DNA of 64,000 nucleotides from Arthrobacter sp. EM1 (lineage in GTDB: Bacteria > Actinomycetota > Actinomycetes > Actinomycetales > Micrococcaceae). The translations under genes were made by a program, and so were the position numbers. Shown in pieces: positions 8,402 through 17,400 of the stretch. The stretch lies in NCBI RefSeq assembly GCF_029964055.1, contig NZ_CP124836.1, positions 2,604,001-2,668,000 of the forward strand. Direction: 5' to 3'. The stretch's first letter is position 1; each line of letters starts with the position of its first letter. Below the pieces are notes generated by a model. That model searched no databases. It worked only from the letters and a program-made list of their open reading frames with translations, and was not told the DNA's origin.

Positions 8402-8474
8402 CATCTCGGTGACCGTCGGAACCAAGGGCTCGTGCGGCTGGCGGAGCCGGTGCCGACCAATAGCCGGGGCAAGG

Positions 8475-8518
8475 AAAAAGCCCTCCAACCGAACGTTTCC
8501 GCAGCTTGGAGGGCTTTT
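8475..8518. terminator. Strong intrinsic terminator after tRNA-Ala
   Basis: A perfect 13-bp inverted repeat (8476-8488 with 8506-8518, core AGCCCTCC/GGAGGGCT) starts 4 bp after the tRNA gene and carries T-rich flanks in both directions. It ends tRNA transcription before the PadR promoter region. Confidence 0.85.
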
Positions 8519-8522
8519 GTTG

Positions 8523-8595
8523 TGGAGCTAAGGAGATTCGAACTCCTGACCTCTTCGATGCGAACGAAGCGCTCTACCAACTGAGCTATAGCCCC
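8523..8595 (-). tRNA. tRNA-Ala (anticodon CGC)
   Basis: 73 nt folding as a complete cloverleaf: acceptor GGGGCTA/TAGCTCC, D-arm AGCTCAGTTGGTAGAGC, anticodon stem CTTCG/CGAAG with loop TTCGCAT (anticodon CGC, reading GCG), variable loop AGGTC, T-arm with GTTCGAAT. The discriminator base is A and the CCA end is not encoded. GCG is a common alanine codon at this GC content. It stands alone between two terminators. Confidence 0.97.
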
Positions 8596-8598
8596 GAA

Positions 8599-8628
8599 GC
8601 AACGCCGGTCCAGATGGAACGGCGTTGC
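8599..8628 (-). terminator. Hairpin terminator after the NmrA-like gene
   Basis: GCAACGCCG (8599-8607) pairs with CGGCGTTGC (8620-8628), a perfect 9-bp stem with a 12-nt loop lying between the oxidoreductase stop and the tRNA gene. There is no strong T-tract. Confidence 0.5.
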
Positions 8629-8641
8629 CGGTGTCCCTAGG

Positions 8642-9442
8642 CTACAAACTATCTGGCTTCTTTGCCAACCAGCCACTAAAAGTTTCACCGGCGCGGCGCT
8701 GTTCCGGCACCACATTCAGGCCTGCGCGCAGGTATTCGCCCAGTGCCCCAGGCAACGGGAGACGGATCAAAAGTCCACGCGACCCCGTAGCCGCCTTCCA
8801 TTGCCGGGCGAAGTCCCGCATGTCCTGGATTTCCGGGCCCCCAATGGTCCTGAGACTGTGCCGATTGCCTGCCGAAGGTTCAAGCGCCGCCTCGAGCAGG
8901 GCAGCCGCGGCGTCGGCGGGCGCAATGGGCTGGAACCTAACGCCGTCGACGACCGGGATGACGCGCAGCTTCGAGCCCGCCGCGAAGATCGTCGCGAGGA
9001 AGGAATGGAACTGTGTCACCCGGACCGTGACGCTATCGATCCCGGCCCGCGCGTAGACCTGTTCTTTGGCTGCCTTCGAGGCGTAGTACGCGAAGGCGCT
9101 GCGGTCACAATTGACGATCGAGAGCAGCACAGCCCTCGCCACACCGGCGTCCTGGGCAGCCGCAAGCAGGCGTGCGCCGCCGTCGGCGAAGTGCGCCAAG
9201 GCATTGCCTGCGCGCCCCTCCAGACAATCGATCACAACGTCCGCGCCGGCCAGCGCTGCCGCCAGTCCCGCCCCGGTGGCGACGTCCGCCGGAAAGTATT
9301 CCGCGCCGCTGGTCCGGACGTTGGGGCCGGGCTCAGGCGGGTTCCGACTGAGGAACGTCACCACGTGTCCGCGGGCGACAGCTTGGTGCACCACTTCCCG
9401 GCCCACCTGGCCGGTTCCGCCGGCTACACAAATTCTTGTCAT
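8642..9442 (-). CDS. NmrA-like atypical SDR, NAD(P)-binding protein
   Basis: 266 residues. The N-terminus MTRICVAGGTGQVGREVV carries the nucleotide-binding GGTGxxG motif of atypical short-chain dehydrogenases. The segment ADVVIDCLEG follows, and the YYASKAAKEQ region keeps a Y-x-x-x-K pair (about residues 118-122) that may be catalytic. IRPxQFHxF-type sequence (VRVTQFHSFLATIF) is typical of NmrA-like proteins, many of which sense NAD(P) redox state or reduce quinones. It is a single gene with its own terminator. The substrate cannot be predicted. Confidence 0.8.
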   Translation of the reverse strand: MTRICVAGGTGQVGREVVHQAVARGHVVTFLSRNPPEPGPNVRTSGAEYFPADVATGAGLAAALAGADVVIDCLEGRAGNALAHFADGGARLLAAAQDAGVARAVLLSIVNCDRSAFAYYASKAAKEQVYARAGIDSVTVRVTQFHSFLATIFAAGSKLRVIPVVDGVRFQPIAPADAAAALLEAALEPSAGNRHSLRTIGGPEIQDMRDFARQWKAATGSRGLLIRLPLPGALGEYLRAGLNVVPEQRRAGETFSGWLAKKPDSL

Positions 9443-9466
9443 GCCCTGAGGCTACCGGGCGGCGCC

Positions 9467-9530
9467 CGGTTCCCGGCCGTTTTGGATCTGCCGGTTCCGG
9501 CCGTTTTGGACCTGCCGGTTCCGGCCGTTC
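9467..9530. repeat. Tandem 24-25 bp repeat, about 2.6 copies
   Basis: Units begin CGGTTC(C)CGGCCGTTTTGG at 9467, 9492 and 9516. The first is 25 bp, the second 24 bp and the third is cut short. The repeat lies in the gap between the divergent NmrA-like gene and the terminator of the next gene. It is probably a slippage-prone intergenic repeat; no function is evident. Confidence 0.7.
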
Positions 9531-9556
9531 CGGCCGGACGCGCCGGGACAAAAGGA

Positions 9557-9592
9557 AAGCCCCGGGTGGCCACTGCGAGCAGCCCGGGGCTT
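9557..9592 (-). terminator. Intrinsic terminator after the membrane-protein gene
   Basis: AAGCCCCGGG (9557-9566) pairs perfectly with CCCGGGGCTT (9583-9592). On the minus strand it is followed by TTCCTTTTG, a usable T-rich tract. Confidence 0.75.
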
Positions 9593-9605
9593 CGGAAACG
9601 AGTGG

Positions 9606-10592
9606 TCAGGCCCTGCGCCGCTGCAGGACGTCGTCGAGGTTGCTCAGGGCGCTCTGCGCCTTGCCGAGGGGCTTTTGTTCAGAGTCCATATCTGTGGTGC
9701 CGGCGGCTGCCTGCACCACGCCCTGCTTCAGCGAGGGTTTGCCAACAGCTTTCGGGGCTTCGGGCAGGTCGAGCGGCTCAGGAGCGGCACGGGGGGCCTT
9801 CGGCGCCTCCACGTACGTTGGCTTGGGGACTTCCACCGGCTTCCAGCTGGATTCTCCAACACCCGGGGTCCCCGCGGCGCGGCGGACGGACGTGTCGCCC
9901 GAAGCCGCAGCTTCCGCGATGGCCGCCTCGCGGAGGTCCTGGGCAGTCAACGGCTTCGGTGCCGGGGGGTGTTCAACATCGTCTGCCTGGGCGTCAAAGA
10001 GCGGGTTCTCGGCCCGTTCACGGGGCTCCCCCGCCGATTGCCGCAATGGTGTGCGCGCCGGGGCCGGCGCTGCCTGGCGCGCCGGAGCGCTCATCGCCGC
10101 GCGGAAGGCAGCGTTCACCTTACGGCGACGGTCACGGACCGCGAGTCCGCGGAGGACAACTACGGCCGCTGCCGTGCCCAGCAGTGCAATAACGGGCACC
10201 CAGAGTGAAACGAGGCCAAAGACCCCCAACAGCGCGGACACCACGCCGGTCAGCAGCGAGAGCGAACCGGCCAGCGCGAGGGCCAGCCGACCGAAATGTA
10301 TCTTGAAAGCCGGGCCCGTAGCGGCAGGCCCACGGCCGCCGTCAAGCCGGGTAGTTCCCCGGACGGATTCGGTGCGCTGGCTGCTGGTCATGGGTTTCTC
10401 CTGCTGGGCCGTCATCTTCATGACTTTCCCGGCTTGCGGGGCTGCTGGTTCTAGATCAATGACGTCCGCCACGAGCTCGCCCACGGGTTGCAGGTGGTGT
10501 CGTCCGTTCCGGAGGATGTACGGAGCAACCCAAACAATCCAGAGCGCAACAGCAATGACAAGGATCACAGAGCTGCTAAGAGGGAAGTCCAC
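9606..10592 (-). CDS. Uncharacterised membrane protein with Pro/Ala-rich cytoplasmic tail
   Basis: I do not recognise a function. From the GTG at 10592 (chosen because the transmembrane helix follows at once; a GTG-less extension to 10631 also exists) the protein is 328 aa. It starts MDFPLSSSVILVIAVALWI, a membrane helix, then a stretch of about 80 mostly polar residues, then a pair of long hydrophobic segments around residues 100-160 (LALALAGSLSLLTGVVSALL and VSLWVPVIALLG). The final 150 residues are rich in Pro, Ala and charged residues and probably disordered (KPTYVEAPKAPRAAPEPLDL). Such proteins are common next to galU and acetyltransferase genes in Arthrobacter-like genomes. It has its own terminator. 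Confidence 0.75.
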   Translation of the reverse strand: MDFPLSSSVILVIAVALWIVWVAPYILRNGRHHLQPVGELVADVIDLEPAAPQAGKVMKMTAQQEKPMTSSQRTESVRGTTRLDGGRGPAATGPAFKIHFGRLALALAGSLSLLTGVVSALLGVFGLVSLWVPVIALLGTAAAVVVLRGLAVRDRRRKVNAAFRAAMSAPARQAAPAPARTPLRQSAGEPRERAENPLFDAQADDVEHPPAPKPLTAQDLREAAIAEAAASGDTSVRRAAGTPGVGESSWKPVEVPKPTYVEAPKAPRAAPEPLDLPEAPKAVGKPSLKQGVVQAAAGTTDMDSEQKPLGKAQSALSNLDDVLQRRRA

Positions 10593-10709
10593 ATCAAAAC
10601 CGTATGAGCAATGCGCTGCTCGGAGCGGCATTGTCCCCGGTGTGTCGCCGGGTAACTGGCAATTGACTGGATTTATGCCGTGCGGGCTTGTCGGTAAAGG
10701 CCCGGCCGC

Positions 10710-11330
10710 TCACTTGGGTCCGGGCTGCTGCCAGCGTGCCAGCAGCCCGCCTGGCACTTCTTCAGAGGTCAGCGCGAAGCTCCGGTGGTCCGCCCATTCG
10801 CCGTTGATGTGCAGGAACCGGGGACGGTAGCCCTCGTCGCGAAAGCCGAGCTTCTCCACCACGCGCAGGCTTGGTCCGTTTTCGGGGCGGATGTTGATCT
10901 CCATCCGATGCAGCCCGAGGCTCTGGAAACAATAGTCCGTCACCAGTGCCACGGCTGTCGGGGCGATGCCCTGGCCGGCCCGGTCCCGGTCCACCCAGTA
11001 TCCAAGCGTGGCCATCATCGCCGAACCCCAAACGATAGACGAAACCGTCAGCTGTCCCACAATAACGGGTTCCCGGAATCCGGCGGTCCGCGCCGTGATG
11101 AGGAAGGGCAGGCCAACACCCTGCACGGCCTGCGCCTTGAGGGACCGCACCATCTGGCGGTAGTCCGGCAGACCACCGCCAGGCTCCGGGTTCGACGCCT
11201 CCCAAGGGGCCAGCCACTCACTGTTGCGGGAGCGGACAGTCGTCCATTCCTTGCGGTCCCGGTGCCGAATCGGGCGCAAGACAAGCTCGCCGCTTTCCAG
11301 CGTCACCGGCCAGTGGAAGCTGCCCCCCAC
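10710..11330 (-). CDS. GNAT N-acetyltransferase, RimJ/RimL-like
   Basis: I place the start at the GTG at 11330, after the galU stop, because it begins the conserved part MGGSFHWPVTLESGELVLRP; an earlier in-frame start would overlap galU. The 206-residue protein has the RimJ/RimL layout: VLRPIRHRDRKEW, then the acetyl-CoA binding motif DRDRAGQGIAPTAVALVTDY (R/Q-x-x-G-x-A type) and SLRVVEKLGFRDEGYRPRFLHINGEW. RimJ and RimL acetylate N-termini of ribosomal proteins S5 and L12; many homologues act on other substrates. It lies 5 bp after galU and probably shares its transcript. Confidence 0.85.
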   Translation of the reverse strand: MGGSFHWPVTLESGELVLRPIRHRDRKEWTTVRSRNSEWLAPWEASNPEPGGGLPDYRQMVRSLKAQAVQGVGLPFLITARTAGFREPVIVGQLTVSSIVWGSAMMATLGYWVDRDRAGQGIAPTAVALVTDYCFQSLGLHRMEINIRPENGPSLRVVEKLGFRDEGYRPRFLHINGEWADHRSFALTSEEVPGGLLARWQQPGPK

Positions 11331-11335
11331 CGAAG

Positions 11336-12253
11336 CTACTTGGTCAGGCTGGGAGCAAGGCTCGCAGCGAAGCCGGGCAGCCATTCCCGCAGGCCTGGGC
11401 CCAGGTCGTCACTGTCGCAGGCGAGCTGGACGCAGGCTTTGAGGTAGCTGAGCTTATCGCCGGTGTCATAGCGGCGGCCACGGAAGACAACGCCGTACAC
11501 GCCGTAGCCGTCACCGTCACCGGAGGCAAGTTCCTGCAGCGCGTCGGTGAGCTGGATTTCGCCGCCGCGTCCCGGCTCGGTGCGTTCCAGTACCTCGAAG
11601 ACAGCCGGGTGGAGGACGTAGCGCCCAATTATCGCGAGGTTGGACGGGGCATCGTCTACGTCAGGCTTCTCTACCAAGTGCTTGATCCGGACGTACTCTT
11701 CGCCCTCGATCGCCTGAACGTCGGCGCAGCCGTAGGCGCTGATCGCTGACGGCTCCACCTCGATCAGTGCGATCACCGACCCGCCGGTCTTGGCCTGAAC
11801 CTCGATCATGGTACTTAGAAGTTCATCGCGGGCATCGATCAGGTCATCGCCGAGCAGGACAGCGAACGGTTCATACCCCACGTGCTGCTTTGCCCGCAGG
11901 ACGGCGTGCCCCAGTCCCAGCGGGTCGCCCTGGCGCACGTAGTGGATATCACCAAGGTTGCTGGCCGCCTGGATGGACTCAAGCTTCGCGGTGTCTCCTT
12001 TGGCCTGAAGGGTGGCTTCCAGGGTAGGGACGCGGTCGAAGTGGTCCTCCAGCGCGCGCTTGTTGCGGCCGGTAATCATTAAGATGTCGGTCAGACCGAC
12101 GTTGACTGCTTCCTCCACGACGTACTGGATGGCCGGCTTGTCGACGACCGGCAGCATTTCCTTGGGCATGGCCTTGGTCGCCGGAAGAAACCTCGTTCCG
12201 AGGCCGGCTGCGGGGATGACGGCCTTGCGGACGGGAGCGTTGGGTGTAGTCAC
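11336..12253 (-). CDS. galU: UTP-glucose-1-phosphate uridylyltransferase
   Basis: 305 residues, normal length for bacterial GalU. It makes UDP-glucose from UTP and glucose-1-phosphate, for trehalose, cell-wall polymer and glycolipid synthesis. Motifs: nucleotide-binding loop IPAAGLGTRFLPATKAMPKE, VDKPAIQYVVEEA, and FAVLLGDDLID with the metal-binding Asp pair; the catalytic region VEKP follows. GTG start. It is transcribed divergently from the 5-formyl-THF cyclo-ligase gene, with about 96 bp between them. Confidence 0.96.
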   Translation of the reverse strand: MTTPNAPVRKAVIPAAGLGTRFLPATKAMPKEMLPVVDKPAIQYVVEEAVNVGLTDILMITGRNKRALEDHFDRVPTLEATLQAKGDTAKLESIQAASNLGDIHYVRQGDPLGLGHAVLRAKQHVGYEPFAVLLGDDLIDARDELLSTMIEVQAKTGGSVIALIEVEPSAISAYGCADVQAIEGEEYVRIKHLVEKPDVDDAPSNLAIIGRYVLHPAVFEVLERTEPGRGGEIQLTDALQELASGDGDGYGVYGVVFRGRRYDTGDKLSYLKACVQLACDSDDLGPGLREWLPGFAASLAPSLTK

Positions 12254-12349
12254 TCGACTAATCTAACGGAGGGACCAAGCATTAGGTAATCATTTCCGAC
12301 CGGCACCAACCGCGGTTTGCCGGCCGCACCAGCGGAGGGACAAGGCATC

Positions 12350-13012
12350 GTGGCATCGAAGGAAGAGACCCGGGCCAGCCACCGGGCCCGGCGAGCTGCA
12401 CTGACGCCGGCGGCCCTGGCGACCGCCGGTGCCGGAATCGCCACGTACGGCGTTGCCTGGGCAGCCCGCCTGGCGGGCGGCCGCTCCGGCACTTTTGCCG
12501 CCTACCTTGGTGTGGGGTCGGAACCGCCAAGTCTTCCCCTGCTGGCAGCACTCCACCAGGAAGGGCATCGGCTGCTCCTTCCGGTCTGCGAGCCCGGCCT
12601 GGAGCTGAGCTGGGTCTACTGGACGCCGGCCTCCCGATTCGCGCGGAGCCGGTACGCGCCGATCCAGGAACCCGCCGGCAAGCGACACGATGCTTCCGTG
12701 ATTCGTTGCGCGGACGGCATTTTCCTGCCGGCCACCGCGGTCGACTACTCCGGCAACCGGATCGGGCAGGGCGGCGGCTACTACGACAAATTTCTGGCGA
12801 AGCTGGCCGCACTCCCGTATTCCGGGACGCCGACGTCCGACGGCGGGCTGTTGCCGCCGGTGCCGGCAGCCGCCGTTGTGTACAACGGCGAGGTGCTCCC
12901 TGCCGGAAGCATCCCGGCGGAGTCCTTCGACCGGAAGGTGGGTGCCGCACTGACCCCGTCCGGCGTGGTGCAGCTGCAGCACCGGGCTGCCGGGGACCGG
13001 TCGCGGGGGTGA
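12350..13012 (+). CDS. 5-formyltetrahydrofolate cyclo-ligase
   Basis: Converts 5-formyl-THF to 5,10-methenyl-THF using ATP, returning stored folate to the one-carbon pool. I chose the GTG at 12350 (220 aa), preceded by GGAGG and AAGG; an in-frame TTG lies 33 bp upstream. Motifs: ASKEETRASHRARRAAL at the N-terminus (basic helix of the family), FAAYLGVGSEPPSLPLL, and the substrate/ATP loop GQGGGYYDKFLAKL. It is followed directly by a CIRCE element and the FmdB-like gene. A second folate enzyme, Fhs, is encoded at 51 kb. Confidence 0.92.
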   Translation: MASKEETRASHRARRAALTPAALATAGAGIATYGVAWAARLAGGRSGTFAAYLGVGSEPPSLPLLAALHQEGHRLLLPVCEPGLELSWVYWTPASRFARSRYAPIQEPAGKRHDASVIRCADGIFLPATAVDYSGNRIGQGGGYYDKFLAKLAALPYSGTPTSDGGLLPPVPAAAVVYNGEVLPAGSIPAESFDRKVGAALTPSGVVQLQHRAAGDRSRG

Positions 13013-13017
13013 TAGAA

Positions 13018-13044
13018 TTAGCACTCAGGCCCTGCGACTGCTAA
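13018..13044. promoter_or_regulatory. CIRCE element (HrcA operator) upstream of the FmdB/Ruc-like gene
   Basis: TTAGCACTC-N9-GACTGCTAA matches the CIRCE consensus TTAGCACTC-N9-GAGTGCTAA with one mismatch and the exact 9-bp spacing. It overlaps a possible -10 box (TAGAAT, 13014-13019) and lies about 90 bp before the FmdB-like start, where HrcA binding would block transcription. Confidence 0.85.
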
Positions 13045-13131
13045 GGGACGGATTCCGCCGATAGAACTACCGGCCGGGATCCCGAACCGGCGGTACGGGA
13101 CCTGCTCGTTTGCCCCTGAGGAGGATTTCCA

Positions 13132-13395
13132 GTGCCCACGTATGCATACGCCTGCAAGGACTGCAGCCACGCCTTTGAGATCGTGCAGTCTTTCACCGAC
13201 AGCACCCTCACCTCCTGCCCTGAGTGCCAGGGGACCCTGCGCAAGAAGTTCAACAGCGTTGGTGTGGTCTTTAAAGGTTCCGGTTTTTACCGGACGGACT
13301 CGCGCGACGCAAAGGGCAGCACCGTTTCACAGACGCCGACGCCGGCGCCCGCACCGGCTGCATCCACTGCGCCGGCAGGCGCGTCCGCAAGCTAG
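13132..13395 (+). CDS. FmdB-family zinc-ribbon protein, Ruc-like
   Basis: 87 residues starting at a GTG with Shine-Dalgarno GAGGAGG. The first 50 residues are the FmdB zinc ribbon: MPTYAYACKDCSHAFEIVQS, then SCPECQG (two CxxC pairs) and VGVVFKGSGFYRTD. The last 30 residues are Ala/Pro/Thr-rich and disordered. From the literature, the Mycobacterium tuberculosis homologue Rv0991c (Ruc) is a redox-regulated chaperone that works with Hsp70 and is heat-induced. The CIRCE element just upstream supports the same job here. Orthology to Ruc is inferred from layout and regulation, not tested. Confidence 0.85.
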   Translation: MPTYAYACKDCSHAFEIVQSFTDSTLTSCPECQGTLRKKFNSVGVVFKGSGFYRTDSRDAKGSTVSQTPTPAPAPAASTAPAGASAS

Positions 13396-13507
13396 CGCCG
13401 TTACGAAGGCCGTGCTGCTGCCACTCCTCGCTGGCCGTCACACCGCTTTGTCCACATAGACCGAACTGTAACTGCCAGGCGTGCGCGCCGGTGGGTAGCT
13501 TCGGGTT

Positions 13508-14383
13508 ATGGCCCCCATTGGAACCGCCGTCCCGACCACATGGAAGCTGCCGGAAGATTTCTTTGAGATCTTCCGTATCGACCCGTGGCGACACTCCTCT
13601 ATTATCCGGCGCTGGCGATCCCCGGGACGCCGCCTTGATCTGTCCACGCCGGCAGCACCCTCAAAGTCAGCAGTCCCGCCGCGGGGCCGAAGACCCGCCG
13701 GCAGGCCGCGGGGCCGAAGACCCGCCGGCAGGCCGTCCCGCCGGCGGCTGGTCCGATGGCTCAACCGCAACCGCCGGCTCGCCGTGGCGCTGCTGCTCTG
13801 CATCGCCGCCGGCCTCACGGTTCAACAACTGACACCTGAGCCGGCCGACACTGTCCCCGCCTTCGCTGCTGCCCGGGATCTCCCAGCCGGCCAGTCCCTT
13901 GGAGTGGAGGACCTGACGGTCCTCCACGTGCCCAGGGGCCTGGTTCCTGCGGGCAGCTTCGTGAGCGCTGGTTCCCTCCAAGGCCAGCAGCTTGCCGTCG
14001 CCCTCCGCAAGGGCCAGTTACTCGCAGATTCGCAGCTAGTGGGACCTGGCCTGCTGGCTGGAAAGCCGCCGGGATCGGCCGCAGTTCCCCTGCGGATGGC
14101 GGATCCGGCCTCGATCCAGTTGCTCTCCCCCGGGCAACTCGTCGACGTAGTCATCACCACCGGCAACAGCTTCGACCAGCCCGCCGCATCCCAGCTGCTG
14201 GCAGCTGCCGTTCCCGTGCTGTGGACTTCCGGGCACGGCAGCCGTGCCGGCCCATGGCTGGGGACAGGTGAAAACGAGGGCCTCCTCGTTGTGGCCGCCG
14301 ACGCCGATCAGGCGCGTCGGCTCGCAGGGGCCTCGACGCAGGGAAAACTCTTCTTCGTCCTCGTCACGGCCGTCCCCGGCTAG
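13508..14383 (+). CDS. SAF-domain protein related to CpaB/RcpC of Flp pilus assembly
   Basis: 291 residues. An N-terminal region rich in Arg, Gly and Pro (with a duplicated RGRRPAGRP block) precedes one membrane helix (LAVALLLCIAAGLTVQQL, about residues 95-112). Then comes a SAF domain: FAAARDLPAGQSLGVEDLTV, HVPRGLVPAGS and LRKGQLLADSQLVGPG, continuing into a CpaB-like part (RMADPASIQLLSPGQLVDVV). CpaB is a periplasmic-side component of Tad/Flp pilus machines. No other Tad gene is nearby, so this is either a detached pilus part or a protein that reuses the SAF fold. The start ATG at 13508 lacks a clear Shine-Dalgarno. Confidence 0.75.
   Translation: MAPIGTAVPTTWKLPEDFFEIFRIDPWRHSSIIRRWRSPGRRLDLSTPAAPSKSAVPPRGRRPAGRPRGRRPAGRPSRRRLVRWLNRNRRLAVALLLCIAAGLTVQQLTPEPADTVPAFAAARDLPAGQSLGVEDLTVLHVPRGLVPAGSFVSAGSLQGQQLAVALRKGQLLADSQLVGPGLLAGKPPGSAAVPLRMADPASIQLLSPGQLVDVVITTGNSFDQPAASQLLAAAVPVLWTSGHGSRAGPWLGTGENEGLLVVAADADQARRLAGASTQGKLFFVLVTAVPG
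13679..13732 (+). repeat. In-frame 27-bp tandem duplication in the SAF-domain gene
   Basis: Two identical 27-bp units (13679-13705 and 13706-13732) encode RGRRPAGRP twice in the basic N-terminal segment of the SAF-domain protein. The exact identity suggests a recent duplication. Confidence 0.9.
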
Positions 14384-14429
14384 TCGCTTCACCGTCCGAA
14401 AGCCCCGGCGGAGCAGGCCCGAAAAGGAC

Positions 14430-17400
14430 TTAGGCCCAGTGCGGGGGCTTCTGCTCTTGCAGCCACGAGTCATGGTCGTAGCCGCCGGGCTCGTCGCCCC
14501 AGCGCTGCGGGTCATCCTCCGCCGCCTTGTTCGGCAGCACACCGGACGGGGATGCCGCCGACGCCGACTGCGCGGACGCATTGTCCGGTCCGCTGTCCTG
14601 GGCCTCGCCACCGTTACCGGTATCGCCATCCGCAGTCATGCCGCTGGCCTCCTTGCTGCCTTGGTCTGTTCTGTAGTCTGGCGCACTGTCCTGTATGCCG
14701 GACGTCCGTCCCCGCGAGGCTTGCGCTTCGTTGACGGCAAGGTTTTCGACGTCGTCGTCGAAGAACCCCGGCGATGTGGGTTTACGGTGCGTCACGGCCG
14801 GCTTTTCCAGGCCCAGATATCCGCCGATGCGGTCGGCGCAGGCCGAAGGATCCGTGAACACCTCGATGGTCCAGAGCGGCATGTAGCGCCAGCCGAGTCG
14901 TTCCAGCAGCTGCGGGCGGAGCCTGCTGCGTTCCCGGACGGTGAGCTTTCGGTACTGTTCGGTGCCGTCTGACTCAATGGCCACGGGCCGCGGAATCTCC
15001 GCATCGTCCTGTCCGAGGGTACTCAACGGGTCGGCCGCGGCCACCATATTCAGCGCGCCGTCGTACTGGTGCCAGACCCGTGCGCCCCGGGCCCGCAGCC
15101 GGTCCCCGAGGTCGGCCACGAGGGGGTCGGCCCCGAGAGCCTGTTCGCTGGCTGCAGCCCGCGACGCGGGACTTCCGAGATCGGAGTTACCCGCGATTTC
15201 CCGGTCCAGCAGTTCATAGAAGTCCACCGCGCCGTGGCTCAGCCGGGTCACGTCGAGGTCCTCCGGACGGAAGCAGCTGAGCACGTGCAGGGACCGGCGT
15301 GCCCGCGTCATGGCGAGGGCAAACCTTGCTCGTCCACCATCGACGGAGAGCGGGCCCAGGCTATGCAGCGCACGCCCGTGCGGGGTGCGTCCGTAACCCG
15401 GCGAGAAGATCACGTGATCGCGGACCAGTCCCTGGGCACGTTCCAGATCCACGACCCGGAAGGACTCTTCGCCGGCGGTGAAAAAGCTGGCAAGCATCGG
15501 GTAGTTGGGCAGCTGAAGCCGGATCGACTCGCCGATCCGCGCCGCATGCCGGAGGCTGCCGGTGACGACGGCCAGCGACGTCCGCGGCCGGAGGCGGGCG
15601 TGCTCGAAGACAAGCTCCACGGCCCGGTTTACCTCGGCCACCACAGATTCGACGCCGTCCTGGTCCGCGCTGGGCAGGCCCGTCCCGTCCGGCAGGTATT
15701 CCACAGTGAGGGCACGGTCCAGCCCGGTGGCTGACTGGCCCTCCGGCAACCTGCGCAGTCCGCCGTCGTAGAAGCCCTTGCTCAGTTGCCGCACAAGGTC
15801 CTCATCCACGGCGCGGTAGACCGTCCGCAGGTTCCAGACGGGCAGTACACCGGCGAGTGCCTTGAAGGCGCTCTCGACGCCTTGATGGGAGCTCTCGCCG
15901 GCCGCAAGCCGCTCGACACCGACGGTGAATGTCCGCGGCGTGGCAATCCGGTCGTCACCAAAAGCAATAACCTGCACGGCGCGGGCTACGGCCGGCAGGA
16001 CGGCCTGCAGCGACGTTGCCTCGGCGTCAAGGATCACAACGGCATCAAACTTTTGCTCCACCGGCAAAACCGCCGACAGGAGGTAAGGGCTGACGGACCA
16101 CACCGGAACCAGCATCGGCAGCAAGTCCGGGGCCTGGCCCGTCAGTGCCGAGAGGGTGACCCGGCCATCCTTGAGCAGGCTGCGCAGCAGTTCCGCTTGC
16201 CGCGGGTGTTCTGCGATGGCCGCCCGCCAGCGGTCTGCCAGCTGCCAGCGCAGCCTGGCGGCGCCGCTGGCGATGTGCGCGTTGTCCGCGAGGCGGTACT
16301 CCGCTTCGAGCTGGCGAAGGGCGTCGCCGTCGGACATAGCCAGGTAATCATCCCCGCTGATCATGGCTTCGAGTGCGGACTGCCACCAGGCGAGCTCAAG
16401 CTCGGCGGCCACAGACCCTGCGGGCACCTCACGCTCGGCGAGGTCAGCGAGCAGTTCGCCCAGGCCATGCTCGCGCATGTCTTCGACCAGGAGGGTCCGC
16501 TCCGGCAAAGTTTCGAGCGTCCCGGTGTCGGCAACCAGCGCGTCCAGCCGCTCCATAAGATCTTCGTAGGGGCTGCCATGCAGTTCGCCGCCCGCCGCGG
16601 TGTGCCTGACGGCGTGGCCGAGCTCGACCAGCTCCGCTTCGAGCTCGCGGTACAGGGCGATGATCTCGCCCAGGCCGGAAGGCACTGCAGGGTGCCGCTG
16701 CGTCGTGGCGTAGTCGGCCCATGCGGCCCGCTGCTCCTGGACGAGGACGAGGGAGCTGTGCAGGTCGGCAATGTGGACACCCGGCCGGACATATTCCTTG
16801 GCCACCCGGCGCAAACGGGAGCGCTGCATGGACGGCATCTCAATGTTCCGTTCGCGCCGCCAGGAGGAAGCTGCGGTGGCGGAGATGAGGTCGTGGACCG
16901 GACGGTCGAAGATGTCCGGCGTGAATTTATCCAGGCTTTCGCGAACAGCAACTAACAGCTCAACCTGGTCCCCCCACTCCGAAAACGAACGGCCCAGGCG
17001 GATTTCGGCGTGTTCTGCGACACCGTTCATCAGCTCTCGCAGTTCCGGCAGCTTCCTGGCCACGGAGCTGGCCACCTGCTGGGCTTCCTCGGTTTCCTTC
17101 CGGGTCAGCAGCCGGGCACCATGCCACGGACTTGTGGTCGAGGCCCTGCTGAAGCTTCCCAGCTCGGCCGCACGGTGGAGCCGGCCAGCGAGTTCCTCGC
17201 GGTCCCGGATATTGTCCAGCACACTGCGCTTGAGCCGGACGGTGGTGGCCGGCGCCGGCTGGATGGAGGTCAGCTCGGCCAATGACTGCATCGCCTCGTA
17301 CGGAGAGCATCCCCAGCGCTGGCGGACGTTGTGCAACGAGGCAACATGGTCCCGAAGGGCATGGCGGTGTTCAATCAAAGTGCTGTGAAGGTTGCTGAGC

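Noticed and set aside
13014..13019. Assigning a firm promoter for the FmdB-like gene
   Set aside because: TAGAAT overlaps the CIRCE element and is a plausible -10 box, but no -35 box is visible at a normal distance, so it is only mentioned with the operator.
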